In this document: positions 41,881-49,879 of the stretch, one piece after another | Numbering within the stretch: the first letter of the stretch is position 1 | Layout: every line of letters starts with the position of its first letter | NCBI GenBank assembly: GCA_052034585.1 | Contig: JBPOIJ010000010.1 | Location: 81,377-145,376 of the forward strand | Source: Xiheimicrobium sp052034585 | Lineage (GTDB): Bacteria > Myxococcota > Myxococcia > Myxococcales > Myxococcaceae | DNA length: 64,000 nucleotides | Direction: 5' to 3' | Position numbers and translations under genes: made by a program | The notes under the pieces: generated by a model | Told to the model about the DNA's origin: nothing | The model's database searches: none | The model's input: only the letters and a program-made list of their open reading frames with translations

Positions 41881-42267
41881 CTACTTCGGCTGGCAGCTCG
41901 CCGACTTGGTGCCAACGGGAACCCCGGCGTCGGCGCCGCCCGTCGACTCCTTGCAGAGCTCGTTGCCGCCCTTGCAGTCCGCCTTCAGCGTCATCGGGAA
42001 CTGGGGGTACTTCGTGTTGAGGATGCACTTCACCCTGTCGGCCTCCATCGCGCACTTGTCGTCGAGCACCTTCTTGGCAGCGAGCTGTTCGGACGTCGCG
42101 ACCGGGCATTCCCAAACCTGTTCGTTCGAGCAAACGCGGTAGGCGTCGGCGGTCGCCGCGCACGTTGGCGGAGGGTTCCCGCACGCGAGCGCGATGATCG
42201 CCGTGAGGGCGCCGAGCCAGCGGACACGAAACGAAGACACGCCGACCGGCTGCCGTGAGAAGGTCAT
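41881..42267 (-). CDS. Small Cys-rich lipoprotein
   Basis: 128 aa from the ATG at 42267 (AGGA 7 bp upstream); a GTG 27 bp downstream would give a shorter signal. The lipid Cys is Cys29 in ALTAIIALAC. The mature part has seven more cysteines (for example TCAATADAYRVC and KCAMEADRVKC) and a short DAGVP piece near the end. No family recognised. Divergent from the next gene by 11 bp, so one start may be mis-set. Confidence 0.65.
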   Translation of the reverse strand: MTFSRQPVGVSSFRVRWLGALTAIIALACGNPPPTCAATADAYRVCSNEQVWECPVATSEQLAAKKVLDDKCAMEADRVKCILNTKYPQFPMTLKADCKGGNELCKESTGGADAGVPVGTKSASCQPK

Positions 42268-42278
42268 GCCTCGATCCT

Positions 42279-43256
42279 ATGTCGCGCATCCCCAACGACG
42301 AAGGGCTCTTGGAGGCGACCGCCGCGGCGAGGCACTGGTCCTGGGTGCTCGTGCTCTCGGGCTCGCTCGCCTGTTCCCCCATGACGACGCCCGACGCCGG
42401 CACGATGCCAGTCGATGCGGGACCGAGTCGCGTGGTGGACGGAGGTCTCGTCGGCCCGTTCGCGCGCGGCGAAGTGCTCGTGTCGCAGTCCGTTCGCGAG
42501 GTGGGAACACGCAGCGTCTTCTCGAGCCACCTCTCGGCGAGCTTCCTCGAGGTCGGCGCGCCGACCCCTTCTCCCTGTGTCGAACGGCGCGAGGGGAGCT
42601 GCGTGCTCCGCGTCTGCAACCAGACGGGGGCGATCGTCGCGAACACCCGCACGGCTGGAGCGATCACCTGGTGGGGGCTGCTCCCGCTCGAGCGTGACGC
42701 GGGCAGTGACGGCGGGCTCGATGGTGGAGCGGCCGACGGTGGCGTCGACGGTGGTGAGGACGGCGGCGCGCTCGATGGTGGTTGGCTCCTTCACCCGAAC
42801 GACGCGGGCCTCGTCGGCGTGTCGGCGCCCCAGCGGCTCTTCTTCGCCGGCAGCGAACTCTCGGCGACCGCGAGCGGAGGCGACCTGCCAGCCTTCTCGA
42901 CCCCGACGCTCCTCGCTCCAGCGCAGCTCACGCTCACCACCCCACGCTGCGTGCCGGCGTGCCCTCCATTGCCGCGCGACACGGGCTTCGACGTCGGCTG
43001 GTCGGGGGTCGGCGAAGGAGACGTCTTCGTGCAGCTCACCACGCCGCAAGTGACGGTCACCTGTTCCGCGCCGGCCACGAGCGGCACGCTCACCGTTCCG
43101 CCCTCGTTGATGGCGGAGCTGACGCCCTCGGTGAGCTCGGGCGAGGCGACGATGCTGGTGAAGACTCGCACCAGCGTGCAGTTCGACGCGGGCGGGTTCG
43201 ACGTCGCCTTCGCCGCCGAGACCCCGGCCCTCTTCCCGGTCACCGTCCTTCCCTGA
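42279..43256 (+). CDS. Hypothetical lipoprotein with Asp/Gly linkers
   Basis: 325 aa from the ATG at 42279; a GTG at 42345 would give a shorter signal peptide (MLVLSGSLAC), and the very tight divergent gap makes that worth considering. The lipid Cys is in SGSLAC. Two Asp/Gly stretches (DAGTMPVDAGPSRVVDGG, and DGGLDGGAADGGVDGG further on) flank an alpha/beta piece; the remainder is beta-rich. No family recognised. Confidence 0.68.
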   Translation: MSRIPNDEGLLEATAAARHWSWVLVLSGSLACSPMTTPDAGTMPVDAGPSRVVDGGLVGPFARGEVLVSQSVREVGTRSVFSSHLSASFLEVGAPTPSPCVERREGSCVLRVCNQTGAIVANTRTAGAITWWGLLPLERDAGSDGGLDGGAADGGVDGGEDGGALDGGWLLHPNDAGLVGVSAPQRLFFAGSELSATASGGDLPAFSTPTLLAPAQLTLTTPRCVPACPPLPRDTGFDVGWSGVGEGDVFVQLTTPQVTVTCSAPATSGTLTVPPSLMAELTPSVSSGEATMLVKTRTSVQFDAGGFDVAFAAETPALFPVTVLP

Positions 43257-43297
43257 ATCGCTGCACCGACGGAGCGACTCGTGGGAGATTCCCACTC

Positions 43298-44626
43298 ATG
43301 CGTCGATCTCTCTGCGCGGTGATCCTCGTCGTGGCCGTCCCCTCGCTCGCCCAACAGAAGACGGTCTCGGAGGACAAGGCCTGGGCGAGCCAGAGCGCGG
43401 CGCTCTCCAACACCCTCGAGGCCGAGTTCATCGTTCGGGTCGGTGACGTCGACAACCTGAACTTCGGCTGGCCCGAGGGCTTCGACCCGTTCTGCGGTCG
43501 AATGACCGAGGCGCACGCCTGGCCGTGGCAACCGGCCGAAGGCGACGTCGCCGGCCTCGACCGCATCTTGCTGTCGTCGAAGTTCACGCCCGAGAAGAAC
43601 GGCGGCTGCGGCGGTGACGGCTACTCGGGCAGCTACGACGCCAAGGCCACCAAGCCGCAGGCGATCTCCCTGCCCACGACGATCTTGAAGGACGCGAAGG
43701 TCACCAGTGCGTTCGTGCAGCTCTTCATCGACGACTTTCAGGCCAACGCGATGTGCTCGAAGTTCGCGGTCACCTTGAACGGCAAGCGCTTCGTCGAGGC
43801 CGAGAAGGTGATCAACGCCATCGATCAGACTGGCCCGGTGGGGAAGCTCCTCTCCATTCCGATTCCCGAGGAGTTCTGGGCCGATCTCACCAGCGCCAAG
43901 CCTCTCGTCATCACCGTCGACGAGACGAAGGGCGCGGCCGACGGGTTCGCGATCGACTTCGTGCGCCTGCTGGTCAACCGCAGGCGCGAGAACACCTGCA
44001 AGGGCAGCGTCGCGGGCCGCGTCGTCGAGAAGGGCTCGGAGACGCCGATCGCCAAGGCGAAGGTGAGCCTCGCCGACCGAACCACCGTCGAGACCAACGC
44101 CGAGGGGCGCTTCACGCTCAAGAACGTGCCGACCGGCTTCGAGGTGGTGACGGCCTCGGCGCCTGGCTACTCCGACGGCAGCGCCACCGCCGACATCGGC
44201 ACCGGCGACGAGAACCCGGAGGTGACGATCTTCCTCGAGAAGGGGAAGACGCTCGTCTTCGGAGAGAAGAAGCTCGCGATCGGCGAAGCGCTGAGCCTCA
44301 ACTCCATTCTCTTCGACGCCGGCAAGGCCGACCTCAAGCCCGAGTCGAAGCCGGAGCTCGAGAAGGTGGTGCAGTTCCTCAAAGCGAACCCGAACGCGGA
44401 GATCGAGCTGTCGGGCCACACCTCGTCCGAGGGCGAGGCGCAGATGAACCGGTCGCTCTCGTATCGACGCGTGAAGACCTGCAAGGACTACGTGGTGGGC
44501 AAGGGCATCGACGCCGGGCGCATCGTCGCGGTCGGCTTCGGGCCCGATCGCCCGGTCGCCTCGAACGCCACCGAGCCAGGGCGGAAGCAGAACCGCCGCG
44601 TCGAGCTGCGCGTGGTGAAGAACTGA
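43298..44626 (+). CDS. OmpA-family outer-membrane protein with carboxypeptidase-regulatory-like domain
   Basis: 442 aa from the ATG at 43298 (GGGAGA 9 bp upstream), signal peptide MRRSLCAVILVVAVPSLA. An N-terminal beta domain (30-215) has eight or so strands and four cysteines. A CarboxypepD_reg-like Ig domain (225-300: GSVAGRVVEKGSETPIAKAK, RFTLKNVPTGFE) follows, then an OmpA C-terminal domain (315-442: LNSILFDAGKADLKPES, IELSGHTSSEG, QNRRVELRV) that binds peptidoglycan. It probably anchors a surface domain to the wall. Confidence 0.88.
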   Translation: MRRSLCAVILVVAVPSLAQQKTVSEDKAWASQSAALSNTLEAEFIVRVGDVDNLNFGWPEGFDPFCGRMTEAHAWPWQPAEGDVAGLDRILLSSKFTPEKNGGCGGDGYSGSYDAKATKPQAISLPTTILKDAKVTSAFVQLFIDDFQANAMCSKFAVTLNGKRFVEAEKVINAIDQTGPVGKLLSIPIPEEFWADLTSAKPLVITVDETKGAADGFAIDFVRLLVNRRRENTCKGSVAGRVVEKGSETPIAKAKVSLADRTTVETNAEGRFTLKNVPTGFEVVTASAPGYSDGSATADIGTGDENPEVTIFLEKGKTLVFGEKKLAIGEALSLNSILFDAGKADLKPESKPELEKVVQFLKANPNAEIELSGHTSSEGEAQMNRSLSYRRVKTCKDYVVGKGIDAGRIVAVGFGPDRPVASNATEPGRKQNRRVELRVVKN

Positions 44627-44628
44627 CC

Positions 44629-44715
44629 AGGCTCGGCGCCGCGTGAGTCGGAAACTCAGGCTCGGCGCCGCGTGAGTCGGAGACTCAGGCTCGGCGCCGC
44701 ATGAGTCGGAGACTC
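44629..44715. repeat. Three tandem 29-bp repeats with internal hairpin
   Basis: Units at 44629-44657, 44658-44686 and 44687-44715. Each reads AGGCTCGGCGCCGC followed by GAGTC-GGA-GACTC (the first has GGA-AACTC; the third ATG instead of GTG before it). The arms form a 5-bp stem with a 3-nt loop. The array fills the space between the OmpA-family gene and the convergent LysR gene, and its last unit contains the LysR stop codon. It may serve as a repeated terminator or protein-binding site. Confidence 0.85.
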
Positions 44716-45583
44716 AGAGCACCTGCCCGAGCTGCCTCGAGAACTCGTCCATCAACGCTTGCAGCCGCGGGTCCGACCGTTGGCTCGGGTGGTAGAGCGC
44801 ATGGATCGGAATCGAGGCGACCGGCTCGTCGAAGGGGCGCACGAGATCGCCTGCGGCCCGAGCCGGCTCGCCCAGGAAGGTCGGGAGCAGCCCGAGCCCT
44901 GCGCCCCACACGAGGGCATCGGCGATGGCGCTGCGATCATCGACCCGCACGGCCGGCGTGACGGACCCCAGCTGCTTCACCCTGCGCAGGAGCGCCTCGT
45001 CTCCCGGCGCGACCAGCACCGGCACTCGACGTGGATCGTCCTTTCGATAGCGCGCGCTCAGGTAGACCCAGACCGTCGCAGCCGACAGCCGACGCGCCCG
45101 AAGATTCGAGCTCGGCAACGGCCCTCCGCGGATCACCAGGTCGAAGCGGTCGCGCACGAGATCCACCTGCTCGGCCTGGAGCTTCACCTCGAGTCGCACC
45201 CCGGGGTGTCGCTCGCGAAAGGTCGCGATCACCGGGCCAATGAGCAACCGCCCCATCGGCACCGGAACCGAGACGCGCAGGAGCCCGCCCGCAGCCCCTG
45301 CCTCGACGCCCTGCTTCACTGGCTGGACCGCGCGGAGGATCTCCCGAAGGCGCTCGACGAAGACCAGGCCGCTGGGCGTGAGCGAGATGCTCCGAGTGGT
45401 GCGCTTCACCAGCGGCTGACCCACCTTCTCTTCGATCGCCATCAGCCATCGGCTCGCGGTCGCCTTGGGCAGGTGGAGCTCTCGAGCCGTGGCGCCGAGC
45501 GAGCCCAGCGTCGCCAGCCGGTCGAAGAAGACGAAGTCACGCACCCGGAGGTCGTCGAAGCGCTCGGAGGACACGGTCCACAA
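44714..45583 (-). CDS. LysR-family transcriptional regulator
   Basis: 289 aa from a TTG; a GTG three codons in is also possible. The winged HTH lies near residues 14-75 (FDRLATLGSLGATARELHLPKATASRWLMAIEE), then a substrate-binding region (LRVSVPVPMGRLLIGPVIATF, LVIRGG, LGLLPTFL). LysR proteins usually control the divergent gene and respond to a small effector. Here the divergent FAD monooxygenase gene is the likely target, across a 64-bp gap with an inverted repeat. Confidence 0.9.
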   Translation of the reverse strand: MWTVSSERFDDLRVRDFVFFDRLATLGSLGATARELHLPKATASRWLMAIEEKVGQPLVKRTTRSISLTPSGLVFVERLREILRAVQPVKQGVEAGAAGGLLRVSVPVPMGRLLIGPVIATFRERHPGVRLEVKLQAEQVDLVRDRFDLVIRGGPLPSSNLRARRLSAATVWVYLSARYRKDDPRRVPVLVAPGDEALLRRVKQLGSVTPAVRVDDRSAIADALVWGAGLGLLPTFLGEPARAAGDLVRPFDEPVASIPIHALYHPSQRSDPRLQALMDEFSRQLGQVL

Positions 45584-45587
45584 AATG

Positions 45588-45625
45588 GAACAGTTCTTCT
45601 CGAATGTCGCGCCTTTGAACTGTTT
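45588..45625. promoter_or_regulatory. Inverted repeat, candidate LysR-regulator operator
   Basis: GAACAGTTC (45588-45596) and GAACTGTTT (45617-45625) are near-complementary to each other, with centres 29 bp apart, in the gap between the LysR gene and the FAD monooxygenase gene. LysR-type regulators commonly bind such dyads in the divergent gap. The AT-richness of the gap (contrast with the genes) and the later TTGAAC / TTACTC boxes fit a promoter. Proof is lacking. Confidence 0.45.
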
Positions 45626-45647
45626 TTCGAGCCCTTACTCTTGGGCC

Positions 45648-47006
45648 ATGAACGACCAACCGACCGACCTCCTCATCATCGGCGCGGGCCCGACGGGCCT
45701 GGCAGCCGGCATCGACGCGCTCCGGCACGGCCTCAGCGTGCGACTCATCGAACGGAAGCGCGAGCGCTCGCTCGAGTCGAAGGCCTTGGTGGTGCACGCG
45801 CGGACGATGGAGGTGCTCGAGACGCTCGGCTGCGCCGAGGAGGTGCGCCGCGCCGGCCAGATCTTCAAGGCGCTCAACGTGCGACCCGACCCGACCGCCG
45901 CGCCGGTGCGCATCGATCTGCTGAACCGGCCTTGGGGCGACACCAAGTACCCCTACTGGCTCTCGACGCCGCAGTACGACGTCGAGCGGGCACTCGAGGA
46001 GCGCTTTCGTGCGCTGGGCGGCATCGTCGAGTGGGGCACCTCGCTCGAGCGGCTCGAGCAGGACGACGAGGGCGTGAACGCCATCACGTCGGCAGGTCCG
46101 CATCGCGCCCGGTACCTGCTCGCCTGCGACGGAGGCCGGAGCACCGCTCGCGAGGCGGTCGGCCTCGAGCTGCCTCGGTCGGGCCTCGGAGTCACCTTCG
46201 CGCTCACCGACGTGCGCACGAGCGGTTCGCTCCCCGAAGACGAGGGGCACGGGGTGCTCTCGAAGGAAGGCTTGTTGCTCGTGGTGCCGATGCCCGAGCC
46301 GTCGGTGTGGCGCCTCATCGCGCACGTCGACGCCAGCTTCGATTCGACCTCGCTCGACGCGTGGAGAGGTGTGGTGCAGCGGCGCTCGGGGTTCCCGCTC
46401 GAACTCCACTCGCTCGGGTGGAACTCGCGCTTCGACCTCACCAGCGGCGTGGCCCCGCGGTTCCGAAAGGGCCGGGTCTTCCTCCTCGGTGACGCCGCGC
46501 ACGTGCACAGCCCCGTCGGAGGCCAGGGCCTCAACACCGGCGTCCAGGACGCGCACCAACTCGTGTGGAAGCTCGCCCTCGTGCTCCGGCGAACGCTCAG
46601 CGAGGCCTCACGCGAAGCGCTGCTCGACAGCTACGAGGCCGAGCGGCGTCCCATCGCGACCCAGATGGTGCGGATGACGAGCCTGGCCACCAGGGTGCTC
46701 ACGCTCGAGAACCCGCTCGCCCGGAAGGTCCGCGCGCTGGTGGGGAGCCGCGTGGTGCGGACGGCGCGCTTCCAGAACGCGCTCTCGCGGCGGGTGGGCA
46801 TGCTCGAGGTCGAGAGTGAAGGCGCCCGCAGACTCGAGAACCCCGAGGTGTCGAACGGCAAGCGCCTGCACGACTTCGTCGACCCGCTCGTCCCAACGGT
46901 GCTGCGCTGGAATCAGACCGAGCGCGTGGTGCGGCCCGATCGCATCATCGCCAACGCGGCGCTGCTCCCCCAAGGCATCACGACCGCCACCGTGGAGGCG
47001 CGATGA
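45648..47006 (+). CDS. FAD-dependent aromatic monooxygenase (PheA/TfdB-like)
   Basis: 452 aa from the ATG at 45648. The GxGxxG of the FAD fold is GAGPTG (12-17), the DG motif is in CDGGRST near 160, and the GD motif is in GDAAHVHSPVGGQGLNTG near 283, with the typical D-A-H-Q-L-V-W-K after it. It belongs to the group that hydroxylates phenols, polyketides or tetracyclines using NAD(P)H. The C-terminal thioredoxin-like domain of full phenol hydroxylases is missing, which is usual for this size. It overlaps the next gene as ATGA. Confidence 0.9.
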   Translation: MNDQPTDLLIIGAGPTGLAAGIDALRHGLSVRLIERKRERSLESKALVVHARTMEVLETLGCAEEVRRAGQIFKALNVRPDPTAAPVRIDLLNRPWGDTKYPYWLSTPQYDVERALEERFRALGGIVEWGTSLERLEQDDEGVNAITSAGPHRARYLLACDGGRSTAREAVGLELPRSGLGVTFALTDVRTSGSLPEDEGHGVLSKEGLLLVVPMPEPSVWRLIAHVDASFDSTSLDAWRGVVQRRSGFPLELHSLGWNSRFDLTSGVAPRFRKGRVFLLGDAAHVHSPVGGQGLNTGVQDAHQLVWKLALVLRRTLSEASREALLDSYEAERRPIATQMVRMTSLATRVLTLENPLARKVRALVGSRVVRTARFQNALSRRVGMLEVESEGARRLENPEVSNGKRLHDFVDPLVPTVLRWNQTERVVRPDRIIANAALLPQGITTATVEAR

Positions 47007-47812
47007 ACGCCGTCGCGACGCTCGTGGCCGCGCTGTCCCTCGGCGCGATCGCGTGGACGTTTCTGGTGCAGGCCCCGCTCCTGACGAAGCGGCTCGGACG
47101 AGATCGGTTCGTTCCGCTGCAGATGAGCCTCGTGTGGCCGCTCGTCGCGATCGCTGGCGTGGCCTCGGTGACGATGCTGGCGCTGGTGGCCGACGAGCAC
47201 CACCGCATGCTCGCGGGCGCAGCGCTGGGTCTGGCCGCGATCGCCGGGCTCACCACGCCTGCGGCGCTCAAGGCTGGAGGAGCGAGTCTGCGCACCTCGC
47301 TCGAGGCCTCCGATGCCCACTCGGCGAGCCGCTTCCTCGTCGACGGTGGTGGAGCCGCAGCACGCTGGCCGCATCGCGTCCTCGGCCTCGCGTTCCTCGG
47401 CGTCGTGGCAACACAGGCCGTCTGGCTCGCGCTGCCTGCACACGAGGCCGCCGCTCCTGGCGAACACCAGCACCAGGCGGCGCCGACGAGCCCAGCAGCC
47501 GAGCGCCCGGTCGCGACCGCCGAGACGGCACGCGCGATCGTCGAGTTCCGAACGTCAGTCGAGCACGCCCTCGCCGACGTTCCATCGAACGGGACCGAGC
47601 TCGCCCCCACGCTGCAGCGTCAATATGCGGCGATCTTCGAAGGCTGCACGATGACGGGGCACGCACACGAGGTGCTCCACGACTTCCTCGCGCCCATGGG
47701 AACGCACCTCGAGCGGCTCGGCCACGCGGCCGATGTCGAGGCCACGCGGACGGAGCTCGCAGCGGTCGCCGCCCAGCTCCGCACCTTCGAGGAGCGCTTC
47801 GCCACCCACTGA
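47003..47812 (+). CDS. Membrane protein with soluble C-terminal domain
   Basis: 269 aa, ATG overlapping the monooxygenase stop. Four TM helices are in the first 145 residues (for example AALSLGAIAWTFLVQAPL and LGLAFLGVVATQAVWLAL), resembling DUF4149-like small membrane proteins. A His/Pro/Ala linker (EHQHQAAPTSPAAE) leads to a helical domain near 175-269 containing CTMTGHAHE and several His. It should share regulation with the monooxygenase. Function unknown. Confidence 0.7.
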   Translation: MNAVATLVAALSLGAIAWTFLVQAPLLTKRLGRDRFVPLQMSLVWPLVAIAGVASVTMLALVADEHHRMLAGAALGLAAIAGLTTPAALKAGGASLRTSLEASDAHSASRFLVDGGGAAARWPHRVLGLAFLGVVATQAVWLALPAHEAAAPGEHQHQAAPTSPAAERPVATAETARAIVEFRTSVEHALADVPSNGTELAPTLQRQYAAIFEGCTMTGHAHEVLHDFLAPMGTHLERLGHAADVEATRTELAAVAAQLRTFEERFATH

Positions 47813-47911
47813 GCTGTGGGTGATGGTCGACAGCTGTCGGGCCGAGCCGACAGCTCCGCGCCGCGCTTCTCCAGGCGGTGCCTCGGCACGATCGCTGCTT
47901 GGGGCGCGGTC

Positions 47912-49870
47912 GTGCAGAACGGCCTGAAGCGAGTCAGTCCGTGGGTGCTCGTCGCCGCGCTGTCGTCGTGTCACGAGCGGCCACTCGGTGGGGTGAGCGA
48001 CGCGGTGAGCGCCCGCCCCTCCGAGGTCGACTTCGGCGCCGTTGCCCTCGGCGCGAGCACGAGCGTCACGGTCGAGTTCGAAGGACGCGGAGCGCTGTCG
48101 TTGGAGCTGAGCGCGCCCTTCTCTGCCCACCCTTCGACGCTCTCCGCGCCTGCAGAGGCGGTCATCACCTTCCGTCCAGAAGCGGTTGGGCCACGGTCGA
48201 TCGACCTCACGCTCCCAGGAGGCGCGCGGCTCCGGCTGGCTGGTGTTGGCGTCGCGGCCGGAGCCTGTGAGTCCACCAAGCCGTGCGTGAGCCGCACCTG
48301 GAGCGCCCGCGAAGGTCGCTGCGTCGAGCTGGCGAAGCGCGACGGCGAGGCGTGCGAACAGGTCTGCCTCGAGGTGGGTCACTGCGTCTCCGGACAGTGC
48401 GTGGGACGAACGCCCTCCTGTGACGACGCGAACGCCTGCACGGCCGACAGCTGCGACTCGAAGCTCGGGTGCACGCACGCGACGATCGGCTGCGCTCCCG
48501 CATCGAGTCCCTGCCTCGCGCCCAGCTGCGACCCCTCTGCTGGCTGCACTCTCGCGCCGGTCATCGACGGCACCCGCTGTGGCCCGAGAGATTGCGCGAC
48601 CGCGCACGTCTGTGTCGCCGGCACCTGCGTCACCCGCGCGGTCCCAGACGGCGCTCCCTGCGGAGGAGCGACGACGTGCCGAGCCGAGGGCGTCTGCCAG
48701 GGAGGCGCCTGCCTTCTGCCGCCTCCTCACAAGCTCCAGCTCGCGTGGCGGCGGCAGCTGAGCTCGATCGGCGGCCTCATCTTCCCCAGCCTCGAGGACG
48801 CGTCGGGCAACCTCTACTGGCTCGAGGAGTATCGGCGCCTGGTCTCGGTGACGCCGGCTGGAGTCGTTCGCTTCGAAGTCCCCGTCGGCATCAGCGTGAA
48901 CCAGGTCGAGGGCCCGAACGACACCGTCATTCTCGCGGGCGACCTCATCATCCTCAGCCACCACCAGGATCGCTTCCTCGAGGCGCGACGGCAGAGCGAC
49001 GGCTCGCTCGTCTGGCAGCGCTCGTTTCCCCTCGTCGACAGCTGGCCACGGAACATCACCGACCTCGCCTGGGCAGGCGCGGATCTCTTCGTCGTGAGCT
49101 TCGATTCGCCACTGAGCCACCAGCGCGCAGGGTTGACCGTGCTCAGCTGCATCGAGCTCGCGAGCGGCACGATTCGGTGGGAGCGCTCGACGGGTGGATC
49201 CTCCGAGATTCCCACCGCGGCGTACTTCATCGCCCCGACGGTGGCGGTCGACTCGCTCGGTCCGGTCGTCGGCACTGCCTACGGCGAGCACCAAGACTCA
49301 GCGCAGGGCCGGTTTCAGATGATCGCCTACACCACCGAAGGAGACGTTCGTTGGGCACGGAGTTCCCTCGAGCGGGTGATCTCGTCGATCGACGACCGGG
49401 TCTTCTTCCGAAGCGCATTCTCGCTCGGCTGGGTCACCCCTGATGGCGGGACGCAGCTGGTCCCATCGTCGATCCCGTCGGCGCCCGATCGTCCCGTGCC
49501 GCTGCTGACCGATGCCGGGGTGGTGATCGGCGCCATCGACTCCGTGCCGAACGTCTTCTTCCTCGCCGAGCACACCAACTGGCGAATCCTCTCTTCGTTC
49601 AGACCGTCCGCGTACTTCGCGCGGCCGGTGACGCCTCCGGTGCTGGCCGCGAACGGGCTCATCTCGTTCGTCGCGAACGACTGGAACGTGCTCGGGGTCG
49701 AGGAGCCGGTGGTCGTCGAGACGAACCCCACGACTGGCGCGATCTCGAAGTGCGCGTTCGAGCTCGATCCCTTCTCGACGTTCGACACGCTGTCGGCCGC
49801 GGTCGAGCTGCCAGGGCTGATCGTGTTCTCGGATCGATCGAAGAGCCGAGTCTGGGCCTTTCGGCGGTAG
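47912..49870 (+). CDS. Lipoprotein with ASH-like, Cys-rich and PQQ-like propeller domains
   Basis: 652 aa from the GTG at 47912, lipid Cys near residue 20 (ALSSC). Residues 30-110 resemble an ASPM/SPD-2/Hydin-like Ig domain (PSEVDFGAVALGAS). Residues 115-270 hold over 20 cysteines in short repeats (CDDANACTADSC, CGPRDCATAHVC). Residues 275-650 are a PQQ-like beta-propeller (GSLVWQRSF, GTIRWERSTG, GDVRWARS). A cell-surface binding role is inferred. Confidence 0.78.
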   Translation: MQNGLKRVSPWVLVAALSSCHERPLGGVSDAVSARPSEVDFGAVALGASTSVTVEFEGRGALSLELSAPFSAHPSTLSAPAEAVITFRPEAVGPRSIDLTLPGGARLRLAGVGVAAGACESTKPCVSRTWSAREGRCVELAKRDGEACEQVCLEVGHCVSGQCVGRTPSCDDANACTADSCDSKLGCTHATIGCAPASSPCLAPSCDPSAGCTLAPVIDGTRCGPRDCATAHVCVAGTCVTRAVPDGAPCGGATTCRAEGVCQGGACLLPPPHKLQLAWRRQLSSIGGLIFPSLEDASGNLYWLEEYRRLVSVTPAGVVRFEVPVGISVNQVEGPNDTVILAGDLIILSHHQDRFLEARRQSDGSLVWQRSFPLVDSWPRNITDLAWAGADLFVVSFDSPLSHQRAGLTVLSCIELASGTIRWERSTGGSSEIPTAAYFIAPTVAVDSLGPVVGTAYGEHQDSAQGRFQMIAYTTEGDVRWARSSLERVISSIDDRVFFRSAFSLGWVTPDGGTQLVPSSIPSAPDRPVPLLTDAGVVIGAIDSVPNVFFLAEHTNWRILSSFRPSAYFARPVTPPVLAANGLISFVANDWNVLGVEEPVVVETNPTTGAISKCAFELDPFSTFDTLSAAVELPGLIVFSDRSKSRVWAFRR

Positions 49871-49879
49871 CGGGCGACC

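Noticed and set aside
44629..44715. Possible CRISPR because of 29-bp repeats
   Set aside because: Units are directly adjacent with no spacers, and no cas gene is seen.
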